Below, piece after piece: positions 51,450-64,000 of a stretch of DNA of 64,000 nucleotides (positions within the stretch are counted from its first letter, which is position 1; each line of letters opens with the position of its first letter). The notes beneath the pieces were generated by a model, which worked only from the letters and a program-made list of their open reading frames with translations, ran no database searches and had not been told where the DNA came from. Position numbers and translations under genes: made by a program. The DNA is taken from the NCBI RefSeq assembly GCF_002160025.1, contig NZ_NFJU01000019.1:1-64000 (forward strand), read 5' to 3'. The stretch is from Anaeromassilibacillus sp. An200. GTDB taxonomy: Bacteria; Bacillota; Clostridia; Oscillospirales; Acutalibacteraceae.

Positions 51450-52934
51450 ATGAAAGCGATCGGTTTTGACAACAACAAGTATTTGGAAATTCAGTCCCAG
51501 CATATTCAGCAGCGTATCGCCCAATTTGACAACAAACTTTACCTGGAAATGGGCGGAAAGCTGTTCGATGATTTCCACGCATCCCGTGTCCTGCCGGGCT
51601 TTTTGCCGGATAGTAAGATTAAAATGCTCATGCAGCTCTCCGATCAGGTGGAGATTGTGATCGTCATCAACGCCACAGATATTGAAAAAAGCAAGGTTCG
51701 CGGTGATATTGGCATCACATATGACGCAGATGTACTCCGCCTGATTGACGCTTTCCGCGGCAATGGCCTATACGTCGGGAGTGTTGTAATCGCCCAGTAT
51801 TCCGGACAGGCTACGGCGGATACCTTCCATAAACGTCTGGAATCGCTTGGCGTCAAGGTGTTTTTGCACTATCCGATTGAAGGGTACCCCTCCAATATCC
51901 CTCACATTGTCAGCGACGAAGGTTTTGGAAAAAATGAATATGTGGAAACCACTCGTCCGCTCGTTGTTGTCACCGCACCTGGCCCCGGAAGCGGGAAAAT
52001 GGCTACCTGCCTTTCCCAGCTGTACCATGAATACCGCCGCGGGATCAAAGCGGGTTATGCAAAATTTGAAACCTTCCCCATCTGGAATCTTCCACTCAAA
52101 CACCCGGTTAACCTTGCCTATGAAGCTGCCACTGCCGATCTCAACGATGTAAACATGATCGATCCCTTCCATTTGGAGGCGTACAACGAAACAGCCATCA
52201 ACTATAACCGGGATGTGGAGGCTTTCCCTGTTCTCAACGCCATTCTGGAAAAGATTTCTGGCACCAGTCCGTACAAATCCCCCACGGATATGGGAGTGAA
52301 TATGGCTGGCCGCTGCATCATTGACGATGCAGCCTGTCAGGAAGCATCTCGTCAGGAGATTATTCGCCGCTATTTCCACACGATGTGCGATCAACGTCTG
52401 GGACGTGTGGAAGAATCTGCTGTGGTAAAGCTGGAGCTTCTGATGAGCCGCGCGGGCGTCAGTGTCGATGACCGGCCTGTGGTTGCCGCAGCTTTGAAGC
52501 GGGCGGAAGCAACGGAAATGCCCGCCGCTGCGATTGAACTTCCAGATGGGCGCGTCATTACCGGAAAAACTTCTTCTCTGCTTGGTGCGTCTGCCGCCGC
52601 ACTGCTCAATGCGCTCAAAGCCCTTGGTGGAATCGACCACAAAATCCTTTTGATTTCTCCCAACGTCATTGAACCGATCCAGAATCTCAAAACCCATCAT
52701 CTGGGCAATCATAATCCGCGCCTGCATACCGATGAGGTGCTCATTGCTCTTTCCATTTGCGCAACACTGAATCCGGTGGCGGGCCAGGCTCTTCAGCAGC
52801 TCTCCAAACTGCGGGACTGTGAAGCACACTCCACTGTTATTCTCTCTGCTGTAGACGATTCCACCTTCCGCAAGCTGGGTGTGCGCCTAACCTGTGAGCC
52901 ACGCTACCAGACCAAAAAATTATTTCACAAATAA
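51450..52934 (+). CDS. DUF1846 family protein
   Basis: 494 aa, the usual length of this family, which is widespread in Firmicutes and has solved structures but no settled function. It opens [15 protein letters not shown] and contains a P-loop-like [15 protein letters not shown] near residue 180, and SSTK-free C-terminal segments such as [17 protein letters not shown] and [13 protein letters not shown]. No signal or membrane segment. ATG 51450 has GGAGGG 5 nt upstream. It has its own promoter and a structured leader, so conditional expression is likely. Confidence 0.9.
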   Translation: MKAIGFDNNKYLEIQSQHIQQRIAQFDNKLYLEMGGKLFDDFHASRVLPGFLPDSKIKMLMQLSDQVEIVIVINATDIEKSKVRGDIGITYDADVLRLIDAFRGNGLYVGSVVIAQYSGQATADTFHKRLESLGVKVFLHYPIEGYPSNIPHIVSDEGFGKNEYVETTRPLVVVTAPGPGSGKMATCLSQLYHEYRRGIKAGYAKFETFPIWNLPLKHPVNLAYEAATADLNDVNMIDPFHLEAYNETAINYNRDVEAFPVLNAILEKISGTSPYKSPTDMGVNMAGRCIIDDAACQEASRQEIIRRYFHTMCDQRLGRVEESAVVKLELLMSRAGVSVDDRPVVAAALKRAEATEMPAAAIELPDGRVITGKTSSLLGASAAALLNALKALGGIDHKILLISPNVIEPIQNLKTHHLGNHNPRLHTDEVLIALSICATLNPVAGQALQQLSKLRDCEAHSTVILSAVDDSTFRKLGVRLTCEPRYQTKKLFHK

Positions 52935-52943
52935 AATCAAAAC

Positions 52944-53005
52944 GAGCCTGCCGAAAAAAGTGTTTTCTCTCAATAAGAGGGAGAAAACCTTTTGCCGGCA
53001 GGCTC
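52944..53005 (+). terminator. Terminator of the DUF1846 gene
   Basis: Outer 10-bp stem (52944-52953 with 52996-53005) enclosing a second GTTTTCTC/GAGAAAAC stem, followed by TCTTTTCT. It starts 10 nt after the stop. Confidence 0.8.
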
Positions 53006-53049
53006 TCTTTTCTAAAAATGAAAACAACTCAGAAAGGATTTCGATTGCT

Positions 53050-53541
53050 ATGAAAAAACCTTCCATTGCCAGTTCCGTTTTTCTTGCCCAAGGTGCGCAG
53101 ATTGTTGGGGATGTCACCATCGGGGAACACTCTTCTGTATGGTACAATGCAGTATTGCGCGGAGATTGTGCGCCGATTGTTGTAGGGAGAGATACCAATA
53201 TTCAAGATGCTGCTGTCCTCCACTGTTCCCAAAAGGCCCCCACGATCGTAGGGGATGGAGTAACCGTGGGTCACACTGCTATTCTGCACAGCTGTACTGT
53301 GGGGAACCATTCTTTGATCGGAATGGGTGCAATTGTACTGGACCAGGCAGTTATCGGCAAAGAATGCCTGATCGGTGCGGGAGCACTGGTCACGCCGAGA
53401 ACGGTTATCCCGGACGGATCGCTTGTTGTGGGATCTCCCGCCAAAGTAAAACGGACGCTTACACAGGAAGAGAAAGAACAGCTTCGGGAAAACGCTCTCG
53501 AATATCTTGCTCTCTCCCAGAAAGCCATGCAGGAAAATTAA
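53050..53541 (+). CDS. Gamma-class carbonic anhydrase-like protein
   Basis: 163-aa left-handed beta-helix with hexapeptide repeats (GDVTIGEHSSVWYNAVLRGD is the first part). Metal-ligand histidines appear in NIQDAAVLHCS and VTVGHTAILHS, and the C-terminal cap has GSPAKVKRTL. The family (YrdA/CaiE-like) includes Cam-type carbonic anhydrases and proteins without proven activity. The ATG at 53050 is preceded by AAAGGA at a longish distance. It lies after the DUF1846 terminator and convergent to the HD gene. Confidence 0.88.
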   Translation: MKKPSIASSVFLAQGAQIVGDVTIGEHSSVWYNAVLRGDCAPIVVGRDTNIQDAAVLHCSQKAPTIVGDGVTVGHTAILHSCTVGNHSLIGMGAIVLDQAVIGKECLIGAGALVTPRTVIPDGSLVVGSPAKVKRTLTQEEKEQLRENALEYLALSQKAMQEN

Positions 53542-53547
53542 CCGCTT

Positions 53548-54135
53548 CTATTTGCGTCTTACCGCAGAGGTCCCCTGCTCCCTCAGATAGGTGCTCTCCA
53601 GATCGGCAAGATGGAGCTTTACCGCCAAGGGATACCGTTCATAAGCCTGGCTGATCGCAAAGCTTCCCCCTCGGGCCGCATCGTCAAATCCGCCCATATG
53701 CCAGCGAATCGCCACAGCTTCACTTGTTCTGAGACGAAGAAAGCGCTCGATGAGAAACACCGATTTTTCCCCATGCCCATAAGGAAAGCTATCATCTACC
53801 TGATAAAAACTTTTCTTCTCCCAAGCTCCCGTTTCCTCATTTTTGACATTACGGAAGCTTTCCTTATAAAATTGCGCCTTACAGACATCGTGAAGAAGAG
53901 CGCAGATCGCAAAGCTTTCCTCATTGTCTTTTCCTTCTTCAAAGTGCTTTTCCCTCATGGTATGATAAACGCTCACACTGTGCTGTACCAGTCCTCCAAG
54001 ACAGGCACAATGGAATTTACTGCTGGCGGGCGCTGTAAAAAAATCTGTCTTTTGCAGCCACTCCAGAAACGAAACGCTCCCTTCTCTGCTGACATGCGTC
54101 TGATAAATCTGAATGAATTCTTCTTTGTATCCCAT
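53548..54135 (-). CDS. HD domain protein (predicted metal-dependent phosphohydrolase)
   Basis: 195 aa. The HD core is shown by His42 and His52 (FHCACLGGLVQHS), LLHDVCK with the HD pair at 82-83, YGHGEKS (His121), His146 in IRWHMGG and Asp178 in LHLADLE. Such domains hydrolyse phosphate esters or nucleotides; the substrate is unknown. It is 34 nt downstream of glgB in the same direction, so probably cotranscribed. Confidence 0.85.
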   Translation of the reverse strand: MGYKEEFIQIYQTHVSREGSVSFLEWLQKTDFFTAPASSKFHCACLGGLVQHSVSVYHTMREKHFEEGKDNEESFAICALLHDVCKAQFYKESFRNVKNEETGAWEKKSFYQVDDSFPYGHGEKSVFLIERFLRLRTSEAVAIRWHMGGFDDAARGGSFAISQAYERYPLAVKLHLADLESTYLREQGTSAVRRK

Positions 54136-54169
54136 TGTTTTCCTTTCTTTATTACCGGTGGAACGGTCT

Positions 54170-56044
54170 TCATATCGTCATATATTTTCTTTCGGACACG
54201 GTCCAGGCCCTGCATTTCTCTGAAATTGGTGTACGCTCTACCAAAAAGACCGCTGCGGAAAACGCGGCAAGCTGGATCCGGATACTGGCGCTGCTTCCGC
54301 AGCACGGGATCGGGAAAGCTGCCAGAGGAACAGAGTTGACAATTCCGCCTCCTCCCCAGCGGGAATCATCGCTGTTCAGAACCTCACGGAAAATTGAATG
54401 ATCATCACATCCAAGAAGAAGTCCTTCCAGGTTTTCAGGTGTAAAGTTCAAAACCACAGCCAGGGTTTGTCCTCCTGCTGTGCGCCGGTACGCATAAACT
54501 CCCGCGTTCTCTGCCTCGCTCAGCCCTGTGGGAAGCCAGCGGAAGCAAGCGCTGTCATATTCCTTTTCATACAGAGCAGGAGATTCCCGATACAGCTTTC
54601 CCAGCTCCTGAAAGAAGCAGCGGAAGGAGTCGTGGGCGGGATAGCGCAAAAGCTCCCAGTCCAATTCCCGGTTTTCATCCCACTCCCGGAAATGTGCGAG
54701 TTCATTCCCCATAAAATTTAATTTCTTGCCTGGATGGGTGAACATGTAGGTATACAATGCTCGGCACTGTGCGAACTTCTCCTCGTAGCTTCCATACAGC
54801 TTGTCCAGAATCGTCTTTTTCCCATGTACGGTTTCATCGTGGGATAAAGCCAGTACATACAATTCCCGATAAAAATAATCCATGGAAAAAGTAATTTTAT
54901 GATACTGCTCTTTTCTTGCTTCAAAGGGCTGTGAGAGAAAATCAAGCGTATCATGCATCCAGCCCATATCCCACTTATAGTCAAATCCTAGACCGCCGTA
55001 TTCCACCGGCGCTGTCACCTTCGGGAAATTGCTGGAATCTTCCGCAATCAGCAAAACCTCGCCAAACAGCCTTTTCAGCCCGCTGTTCATCTTTTTCAGG
55101 AAATCCACTGCTCCGATGTTGACGCCGCGCTCCTGCTGCCCCTGCCAATACAGAATATTGGGAACCGCATCCACACGAAGACCATCTGCATGAAATACTC
55201 CCAACCAGTACGCAGCCGCAGATTGCAGAAAACTGCGAACCTCTCCACGGTAAAAATTAAAGTTGCAGGAACCCCATTCGCTGAATTCCACATCCTTTTC
55301 GGGATACTCATACAGCCGGGTTCCGTCAAAGCGTGCCAGTGCATAATCATTCCCCACAAAATGAGCTGGAACAAAATCAAGAATTACACCGATCTCCTCC
55401 TTGTGAAGCTCATTAACAAGATATTTCAGATCATCCGGATCTCCATAACGTGAGGTTGCACTGAAATACCCGCTGAGCTGATATCCCCAGGAAGCGTCCA
55501 GCGGATGCTCCATAACCGGAAGAAATTCCACATGGGTGAATCCATTTTCTTTTAAATATCCGGGAAGCAGTTCGGCCAGCTCCCGGTAGCTGAAAAAATC
55601 TCCCTCCGGCTTTCTGCGCCATGAACCAAGATGCATTTCGTAGATATTCATGGGAAGGTCATAGCGCAGTCCCCGCTTCCTCATCCATTCCTCATCTGAA
55701 AAACGGAAGCTGCTTTTTCCCACAAGGCGCGAAGCGGTCAAGGGACGCAGTTCCGCAGCGAAGGCATAGGGATCCGCTTTGTCAAGAACACGTCCGTCCT
55801 TTTGGTAAATTCGAAATTTATATAATTGTCCGGCTTTTGCTTCTGCGGCCTCTGTACTCCAGATTCCGCCGGTATCACGTTCCATCGGCGCACCGTTCCA
55901 GCTATTCCAGTCTCCGATCAGCTCTACCCTCTCTGCTCCCGGTGCAAATACACGAAACACAAAGCCACCTTTCTCCTTTTCATGTGCTCCGAAAAAGGCA
56001 TGTGCATCGAAGCTGATTCCTGTATAAAACTCATCCAATACCAT
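54170..56044 (-). CDS. glgB: 1,4-alpha-glucan branching enzyme
   Basis: Forms alpha-1,6 branches in glycogen (GH13). An N-terminal CBM48 (about 15-105) is followed by the barrel: DFVPAHFVGND, GLRVDAVPNILYW (nucleophile Asp), LLIAEDSSNFPKV (acid Glu) and ALSHDETVHGKKT (third Asp). The C-terminal domain includes NSDDSRWGGGGIVN. The 624-aa protein carries roughly 20 extra residues (after AVFLVER) beyond the usual end. No other glycogen genes adjoin it. GGGAG lies close before the ATG. Confidence 0.94.
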   Translation of the reverse strand: MVLDEFYTGISFDAHAFFGAHEKEKGGFVFRVFAPGAERVELIGDWNSWNGAPMERDTGGIWSTEAAEAKAGQLYKFRIYQKDGRVLDKADPYAFAAELRPLTASRLVGKSSFRFSDEEWMRKRGLRYDLPMNIYEMHLGSWRRKPEGDFFSYRELAELLPGYLKENGFTHVEFLPVMEHPLDASWGYQLSGYFSATSRYGDPDDLKYLVNELHKEEIGVILDFVPAHFVGNDYALARFDGTRLYEYPEKDVEFSEWGSCNFNFYRGEVRSFLQSAAAYWLGVFHADGLRVDAVPNILYWQGQQERGVNIGAVDFLKKMNSGLKRLFGEVLLIAEDSSNFPKVTAPVEYGGLGFDYKWDMGWMHDTLDFLSQPFEARKEQYHKITFSMDYFYRELYVLALSHDETVHGKKTILDKLYGSYEEKFAQCRALYTYMFTHPGKKLNFMGNELAHFREWDENRELDWELLRYPAHDSFRCFFQELGKLYRESPALYEKEYDSACFRWLPTGLSEAENAGVYAYRRTAGGQTLAVVLNFTPENLEGLLLGCDDHSIFREVLNSDDSRWGGGGIVNSVPLAAFPIPCCGSSASIRIQLAAFSAAVFLVERTPISEKCRAWTVSERKYMTI

Positions 56045-56096
56045 AGGAGCTCCCCTCCGTTTCTTTGTTCGGGATAAAAGTCACCTGGATGATCAC

Positions 56097-56125
56097 AGTA
56101 TAGCACATTTGCACAGAAGGGTAAA
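56097..56125 (-). promoter_or_regulatory. Promoter of glgB
   Basis: Minus-strand TTTACC (56120-56125), 17-bp spacer, TATACT (56097-56102), about 55 bp before the start. Confidence 0.65.
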
Positions 56126-56171
56126 CCGTTCTCATAAAAGCAGTCCCACAATTTATCAAAACAATCACTAA

Positions 56172-59315
<3,144 letters not shown>

Positions 59316-59331
59316 ATAACTTTCCAACAGC

Positions 59332-59373
59332 AGTGCCCCCGGATAGTTTTGATAGAAACTATCCGGGGGCACT
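59332..59373. terminator. Terminator-like hairpin between lacZ and upp
   Basis: Perfect 18-bp stem (59332-59349 with 59356-59373), GC-rich at the base. T-runs are short (TTTATGA). It lies between convergent genes. Confidence 0.7.
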
Positions 59374-59392
59374 TTATGATCTGTTCTGTTTT

Positions 59393-60025
59393 TTACAGGG
59401 TACCAAAAATGCGATCTCCTGCATCTCCCAAGCCGGGAACAATATATCCAATTTCATTCAAGCGCTCATCCACCGCCGCACAATAAACCTGCACATCAGG
59501 ATGTGCCTTTGTCAAAGCTTCAACTCCTTCCGGAGCCGCAATGATGCACATAAATTTAATGGATTTCGGGTGGCTCCGCTTGATAATATCAATCGCATCA
59601 ACCGCAGAACCACCGGTTGCGAGCATGGGATCGAGCACGATCACTTCACGGCTTTCGATATCCTGAGGAAGTTTATGATAATACTCCACGGGCTGCAATG
59701 TCTGATGATCCCGGTACAGGCCGATATGTCCCACCTTTGCAGCAGGAACAAGCGTCAGTACACCTTCCACCATTCCCAAGCCTGCACGAAGAATCGGAAC
59801 GATCGCAAGTTTGCGTCCGGAAATGATCTTTGTCACCGCAGGCCCCATTGGAGTTTCGATCTCCACCTCTTCCAAAGGAAGATCCCTCGTTGCTTCATAG
59901 CACATCAGCATTGCTATCTCGCTCACCAATTCCCGGAATTCCTTGGAACCTGTCTCCTTTTTTCTTAAATAAGTCAACTTATGCTGGATTAACGGATGAT
60001 CCATTACATGAACCTTGTTTTCCAT
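59393..60025 (-). CDS. upp: Uracil phosphoribosyltransferase
   Basis: Salvages uracil to UMP with PRPP. 210 aa. PRPP-binding site [19 protein letters not shown]-terminal [29 protein letters not shown]-terminal uracil site [20 protein letters not shown] 60025 has AGGGGG upstream; the frame is open 11 codons further into rpiB. It lies directly downstream of rpiB. Confidence 0.96.
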   Translation of the reverse strand: MENKVHVMDHPLIQHKLTYLRKKETGSKEFRELVSEIAMLMCYEATRDLPLEEVEIETPMGPAVTKIISGRKLAIVPILRAGLGMVEGVLTLVPAAKVGHIGLYRDHQTLQPVEYYHKLPQDIESREVIVLDPMLATGGSAVDAIDIIKRSHPKSIKFMCIIAAPEGVEALTKAHPDVQVYCAAVDERLNEIGYIVPGLGDAGDRIFGTL

Positions 60026-60054
60026 TGTAGCATTCCCCCTTGTGCTATGGGATT

Positions 60055-60498
60055 TCACATCTCTCCGTTTTCGATCTGCGTAATCTGCTGAACACGAACC
60101 GCATGGCGCCCTCCGTCAAACGGGGTATTCAGATAAATATCCGTCAGTTTGACCGCCATTTCTTCATCAATCACTCGCCCACCAAGGCAAAGAATATTGG
60201 AATCATTGTGGCGGCGAGTCATTTCTGTGCAGAACTCATTGGTACAAACCGAAGCGCGAATTCCTTTTACTTTGTTTGCGGCGATGCTCATACCGATCCC
60301 AGTTCCGCAGCACAGGATTCCTCGTTCACTCTCTCCGTTTGCTATACTGTGTGCAACAGCAGCTGCAATAGGCCCATAGTTGACCGATTCCTCCGTCATG
60401 CAGCCAAAATCCCGATATGGGATGTTGTGCTCCTCCAAATAGTGTTTGATCGCATTTTTCAGCGCAAAGCCTCCATGATCGCATCCTATCGCTATCAT
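60055..60498 (-). CDS. rpiB: Ribose-5-phosphate isomerase B
   Basis: Interconverts ribose-5-phosphate and ribulose-5-phosphate. 147 aa. [16 protein letters not shown] at the start, the active-site Cys in [16 protein letters not shown] and [15 protein letters not shown]. Its ATG overlaps the tsaB stop (ATGA). RpiB beside upp gives a small ribose/pyrimidine salvage unit. Confidence 0.95.
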   Translation of the reverse strand: MIAIGCDHGGFALKNAIKHYLEEHNIPYRDFGCMTEESVNYGPIAAAVAHSIANGESERGILCCGTGIGMSIAANKVKGIRASVCTNEFCTEMTRRHNDSNILCLGGRVIDEEMAVKLTDIYLNTPFDGGRHAVRVQQITQIENGEM

Positions 60499-61235
60499 TG
60501 CATGTCCTTCCTTTCTGTATTTACAGAGGATTCTTCCTTCTGCAAACGTTTTTTCAATTCACGTTCTGCCTGCGGCAGACGAAGATACACAGGCGCAAGC
60601 TGATCCGCAGTGACAGCTTCCCCACGCTGATAAGCAGCTAGCGCTGCTTTGGCTGTACCGCAAGCCCGCTGGAATCGCAGTGGCTCCGGAAGCAAAATGG
60701 GACTCAAGCTGCGAAATTCCTCTCTCCCAAAGCAGAGACCTGCGCCATCCCCCACAAGATAAAGAGGCCCTGGATAGGCTTTGCAATTATCAGCCGCTTG
60801 AGCAGCAGAAACAGCCTGATCCGGTGTTAAACGAGTCAGACGCCCTCTTTCCGCACGAAATAATGCGTGGTAAACCTGTCCGCAGCGTGCGTCCATCAAA
60901 GCACAGATCACACCGTCAAGAAAGGTAAGATTCTGTGCCATGGCTTCCAGTGTTGACACTCCTACACATAGCTTTTCCAGCGCCATAGCCATTCCCTTAA
61001 CGCTGGCAACACCGATCCGAACACCTGTAAAAGAACCTGGGCCCGCTGTCACCGCAAAAAGGTCCACATCCTCCAGAGAAGATTGCGTACAGATCAAAAG
61101 CTGTTCGACCATCGGCATTAATGTCTGACTGTGTGTAAGCCTGGTGTTGCAATAAAATTCGCCCAGCACTTTTTCGTCATCCAGCAGGGCGGCGGAGCCT
61201 GCCACAGCGGTCGACTCCAGGGCCAATATTTTCAT
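60495..61235 (-). CDS. tsaB: t6A modification factor TsaB
   Basis: ASKHA-fold scaffold partner of TsaD in transfer of threonylcarbamoyl to tRNA. 246 aa. Signatures: LALESTAVAGSAALLD, VTAGPGSFTGVRIGVASVKG and CALMDARCGQVYHALF. ATG 61235 is preceded by GGGAAGG; the open frame extends 10 codons. It follows tsaE by 50 nt. TsaD is not in the window; TsaC function is provided by Sua5 at 2797-3816. Confidence 0.94.
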   Translation of the reverse strand: MKILALESTAVAGSAALLDDEKVLGEFYCNTRLTHSQTLMPMVEQLLICTQSSLEDVDLFAVTAGPGSFTGVRIGVASVKGMAMALEKLCVGVSTLEAMAQNLTFLDGVICALMDARCGQVYHALFRAERGRLTRLTPDQAVSAAQAADNCKAYPGPLYLVGDGAGLCFGREEFRSLSPILLPEPLRFQRACGTAKAALAAYQRGEAVTADQLAPVYLRLPQAERELKKRLQKEESSVNTERKDMQ

Positions 61236-61285
61236 AGACAAACCTTCCCACGCCTGTTTCGGCACATTTTTATCGGCCTTTCGCC

Positions 61286-61708
61286 TTAAAGCTCCAAGCC
61301 CTCTATTTCAAAAATACGTTGGTCCTCCATTTCACCCGGTGAAACAACAATTCGCACGGCGGTTTCCGGCAAAGCCCCCTCTATATTTTCACTCCACTCG
61401 ATCACCAGGACACCATTCGACTCCAGATAATCAAAAAAACCGGTGGAGTAAAGATCATCCCATGAAGCAACACGATACATGTCGAAATGATAGAGAGGGA
61501 TTTTTCCGGCATGCTCATGCACCAACGCAAAGGTAGGACTTGAAACCTCTCCTTTGACGCCCAGCCCGTGAGCCAAACCGCGTGTAAAAGCTGTTTTTCC
61601 CATTCCCATAGGACCGAATAAAGCCAACACCTCCCCGCCTGTCAAGCGGGAAGCTATTCGTTCCCCCAGCGCTTCCGTTTCCGCTGAGGAATTTGTTACA
61701 ATCCGCAT
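61286..61708 (-). CDS. tsaE: t6A modification ATPase TsaE
   Basis: P-loop ATPase required for turnover of the TsaBDE complex. 140 aa. Walker A ALFGPMGMGKTAFTRGL, then SSPTFALVHEH, YHFDMYRV and VLVIEWSENI. ATG 61708 has GAGGAAG upstream and starts 8 nt from the fhs stop. It is in one run with fhs, tsaB, rpiB and upp. Confidence 0.95.
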   Translation of the reverse strand: MRIVTNSSAETEALGERIASRLTGGEVLALFGPMGMGKTAFTRGLAHGLGVKGEVSSPTFALVHEHAGKIPLYHFDMYRVASWDDLYSTGFFDYLESNGVLVIEWSENIEGALPETAVRIVVSPGEMEDQRIFEIEGLEL

Positions 61709-61716
61709 AATCTTCC

Positions 61717-63393
61717 TCAAAACAGCCCGGAGATAACACCGCTGCTGTCTACATCAATCCGCTCTGCCGCCGGCACCTTGGGAAGACCGGGCATCGTCAT
61801 GATATCGCCTGCGTAAGCCACAACGAAACCGGCTCCGTTGGAAAGGCGCAGGTCCCGGATTGTAACGGTAAATCCGGATGGGCGGCCCAGCAGTGTGGCA
61901 TTATCGGACAGAGAATACTGGGTCTTGGCGATGCAGACAGGAAGCCGATCGCCTCCTAAAGCACGGATATCAGGCAAAGCCTTTTTGGCAGCAGGGCCAA
62001 AGGTTACGCCATCCGCACCGTAAATCTCTTTTGCAATAATCTCAATTTTTTCTTCAATCGTTCGATCGTCCGCATAAAGAGGAGCAAAGCGGCGATGCCC
62101 TTCCGTACTTTCTATTTGTTTCACAACAGTTCTGGCAAGCTCTTCTCCGCCTTCTCCCCCCTTACCGAACACTTCGGAAAGGGCATACGGTACTCCAAGT
62201 TCTCTGCAGCAATCATCCACCACCTGAAGTTCATCCTTTGTATCCGTATGGAACCGGTTGATCGCAACCACAACAGGAACACCAAACTTACGCATATTTT
62301 CCACATGGGCTTTCAGGTTCACAATTCCTTTTTGAAGAGCCGCAACATTTTCCTGCGACAACTCCGCCTTGGGAACACCGCCATTATATTTCAGCGCGCG
62401 CACAGTGGCCACCACCACAATACAATCCGGAGACAGCCCTGCCAGGCGGCACTTGATGTCCATAAATTTTTCAGCGCCCAAGTCGGAGCCGAAGCCCGCT
62501 TCCGTCACACAGTAATCCGCCAGCTTCAGTGCCAGTTTCGTTGCCCGCACGGAATTGCATCCATGTGCAATATTGGCAAACGGACCGCCATGCATGATGG
62601 CAGGTGTATTTTCCAGCGTCTGCACAAGGTTCGGCTGAATCGCTTCCTTAAGCAGCGCCGCCATTGCGCCTTCCGCTTTCAAATCCCGGGCATACACCGG
62701 TGTGCCGTCATAGGTATACGCTACAAGGATATTTCCCAAACGATTTTTCAAATCCTCCAGATTCTCTGCCAGGCAGAGAATTGCCATAACCTCCGAGGCT
62801 ACAGTGATGATGAATCCATCCTCGCGCGGAACACCATTGATTTTACCGCCAAGACCCACCACTACATTGCGCAGCGCCCGGTCATTCATATCCAGACAGC
62901 GTTTGATCAAAACACGCCGCTGATCAATTTGAAGGGCGTTCCCCTGCTGCATATGATTGTCCAGCATCGCACACAGAAGATTGTTAGCCGCTGTGATAGC
63001 GTGCATATCTCCCGTAAAGTGCAGATTGATATCCTCCATCGGAACCACCTGCGCATAGCCTCCGCCTGCTGCTCCGCCTTTGATGCCGAACACAGGTCCA
63101 AGAGAAGGCTCACGCAGTGCAATGACGGCTTTTTTCCCGATTCTCGCCATAGCTTGTCCCAATCCCGCAGTGGTGGTGGTTTTTCCCTCTCCCGCAGGCG
63201 TAGGATTGATTGCGGTGACCAGAATCAACTTCCCGTCCGGAGCATCCTTTACCCGCTGGAACAAAGCCTCATTCAGCTTGGCCTTATAACGGCCATAAGG
63301 CTCAAGCTCCTCCTCCCGGACACCGAGAGATTCCGCGATCTCCCGGATCGATTTGAGCTTTGCCTGCTGGGCAATTTCAATGTCAGTCAACAT
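61717..63393 (-). CDS. fhs: Formate-tetrahydrofolate ligase
   Basis: ATP-dependent synthesis of 10-formyl-THF from formate, feeding purine and one-carbon metabolism. 558 aa. P-loop [20 protein letters not shown] near residue 62 and further signatures [19 protein letters not shown] and [15 protein letters not shown]. Length is standard. It is first of the run fhs-tsaE-tsaB-rpiB-upp. A TTGTGAT-repeat region with an extended -10 lies 150-200 nt upstream. Confidence 0.96.
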   Translation of the reverse strand: MLTDIEIAQQAKLKSIREIAESLGVREEELEPYGRYKAKLNEALFQRVKDAPDGKLILVTAINPTPAGEGKTTTTAGLGQAMARIGKKAVIALREPSLGPVFGIKGGAAGGGYAQVVPMEDINLHFTGDMHAITAANNLLCAMLDNHMQQGNALQIDQRRVLIKRCLDMNDRALRNVVVGLGGKINGVPREDGFIITVASEVMAILCLAENLEDLKNRLGNILVAYTYDGTPVYARDLKAEGAMAALLKEAIQPNLVQTLENTPAIMHGGPFANIAHGCNSVRATKLALKLADYCVTEAGFGSDLGAEKFMDIKCRLAGLSPDCIVVVATVRALKYNGGVPKAELSQENVAALQKGIVNLKAHVENMRKFGVPVVVAINRFHTDTKDELQVVDDCCRELGVPYALSEVFGKGGEGGEELARTVVKQIESTEGHRRFAPLYADDRTIEEKIEIIAKEIYGADGVTFGPAAKKALPDIRALGGDRLPVCIAKTQYSLSDNATLLGRPSGFTVTIRDLRLSNGAGFVVAYAGDIMTMPGLPKVPAAERIDVDSSGVISGLF

Positions 63394-63541
63394 GCTTCCC
63401 TTTTCCTCCGTTTCTTTCGATCACCGATGCCCCTTTTTGCTTTACCGATCACTTTGCAACCACAAAAATCCGGCTGAACATAAAAAGCAGCTGTCGTTCG
63501 GCGCTCACGAACACAGAACCTGAGACTGCTTCAAAAACCAG

Positions 63542-63600
63542 TTGTGATTAATAAAGGGGTTCATCCTGTTGTGATCTCACTTGGATCCATTATATCACAA
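63542..63600 (-). promoter_or_regulatory. fhs promoter with three TTGTGAT-type repeats
   Basis: Minus-strand TGATATAAT (-10 at 63589-63594) is an extended -10 element; the -35 is poor. TTGTGAT occurs at 63542-63548 and 63569-63575 and in reverse at 63594-63600, about 26 bp apart. The last overlaps the -10, so they could be operator half-sites. The 63394-63600 leader otherwise holds nothing I recognise, including no ZTP riboswitch. Confidence 0.4.
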
Positions 63601-63648
63601 ATTAAAGTATGAGAGAAGAGGATCCTTGCAGTTTCCGACAAAATGCAA

Positions 63649-63684
63649 ACAGACGCCCGCCGCATGTTGCTATCGGGCGTCTGT
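63649..63684 (-). terminator. Terminator of the histidine kinase gene
   Basis: 11-bp stem ACAGACGCCCG/CGGGCGTCTGT (63674-63684 with 63649-63659), 6 nt after the kinase stop, followed on the minus strand by TTTGCATTTTG. Confidence 0.75.
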
Positions 63685-63689
63685 TCTCC

Positions 63690-64000
63690 TTAATTATCCA
63701 TTGAAATCCCCTGCGGATCTTCCGTGGGGCCCCCTTGCGAATCCATCTTTTCAGGTGAATCTGCCGGCGTGATTTCGGATTCCTGTTTTTCACCCTGCGG
63801 TGCATGGAAAACAGGAAAAGAAACGATAGCCGTAAACAGATCACCGTCTGTTTCCACACGGAAACTCCCACCGCAGGCCTCCGTAAAGCTTTTCGCAATG
63901 GAAAGTCCCAAACCGCTTCCCCCATCTGTCCGACTGTCATCTCCACGCACAAAGCGTTCGGTCAGATCAACGGAATCCAAAAGCTCCTCTCTTGAAACAT
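63690..64000 (-). CDS. Sensor histidine kinase, C-terminal end only (cut by window edge)
   Basis: Only the last 100 or so residues are inside the window; the frame is open through 64000. The ATPase end is clear: VDLTERFVRGDDSR (F-box region), DGGSGLGLSIAKSF (G2 box) and CGGSFRVETDGDLFTAIVSF. A Glu/Pro/Ser-rich tail of about 35 residues follows. The sensor type and partner response regulator lie outside. Confidence 0.85.
   Translation of the reverse strand, partial: VSREELLDSVDLTERFVRGDDSRTDGGSGLGLSIAKSFTEACGGSFRVETDGDLFTAIVSFPVFHAPQGEKQESEITPADSPEKMDSQGGPTEDPQGISMDN

Noticed and set aside
63394-63600. ZTP (pfl) riboswitch before fhs
   Set aside because: Expected from the gene, but the conserved core sequences are not present.

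Overview
The window reads as a chromosome segment of a low-to-medium GC Gram-positive, spore-forming, strictly fermentative anaerobe of the class Clostridia, most likely the order Oscillospirales (Ruminococcaceae/Acutalibacteraceae-like). The grounds are a small acid-soluble spore protein (17472-17663), a BofC-like membrane protein, sigma-A promoters and strong GGAGG ribosome sites, a complete CoA-dependent butyrate operon (28480-22479), formate-tetrahydrofolate ligase, a DUF6472 protein, and both GluRS and GlnRS. The genus is not resolved. No phage, IS element, CRISPR array or rRNA was seen; the region is core chromosome.

Layout: (1) 129-5281, minus-strand operon DUF951-prfA-sua5-coaE-lytic transglycosylase-M18 aminopeptidase, divergent from birA. 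(2) 6477-9767, gltX-glnS operon, then a VanY-type carboxypeptidase and tRNA-Pro(GGG). (3) 10889-14394, hom-thrB-lysC for threonine. (4) 14452-22277, envelope and sporulation: class A PBP, BofC-like protein, SASP, two unknown proteins, a NodB-fold protein with degenerate catalytic motifs, a CapD/FlaA1-type nucleotide-sugar dehydratase and a Crp/Fnr regulator. (5) 22417-28627, thl-crt-hbd-bcd-etfB-etfA, with a Rex-like operator on its promoter. (6) 28744-30002, a DUF362 ferredoxin-like protein. (7) 30017-40536, a 13-gene type II fatty-acid operon fabT-fabH-acpP-fabK-fabD-fabG-fabF-accB-fabZ-accC-accD-accA-degV, with a near-consensus promoter and a FabT-like operator. (8) 40590-45698, accessory genes: glycerophosphodiester phosphodiesterase, an ATP-pyrophosphatase overlapping a flavodoxin-ferredoxin, a GNAT, a flavodoxin between two identical tRNA-Leu(CAG) genes, and a small cysteine-rich DUF6472 protein. 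(9) 45740-53541, Orn/Lys/Arg decarboxylase, CPA2 antiporter, nuclease-XPD helicase fusion, DUF1846 protein with a terminator-bearing leader, gamma carbonic anhydrase. (10) 53548-64000, HD protein, glycogen branching enzyme, LacZ, and upp, rpiB, tsaB, tsaE, fhs, then the 3' end of a histidine kinase.

Functional links: BirA would biotinylate AccB of the same window; FabT and the terminal DegV/FakB gene couple lipid synthesis to fatty-acid sensing or uptake; Sua5, TsaB and TsaE are three of the four t6A factors; the butyrate operon regenerates NAD+ and fits control by a redox repressor. The least explained material is the ATP-pyrophosphatase/flavodoxin-ferredoxin pair at 41463-43540, the non-canonical NodB protein at 18684-19412, the leader before DUF1846, and several perfect or near-perfect palindromes in promoter regions. 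All family calls come from reading motifs by eye; no database search was run.
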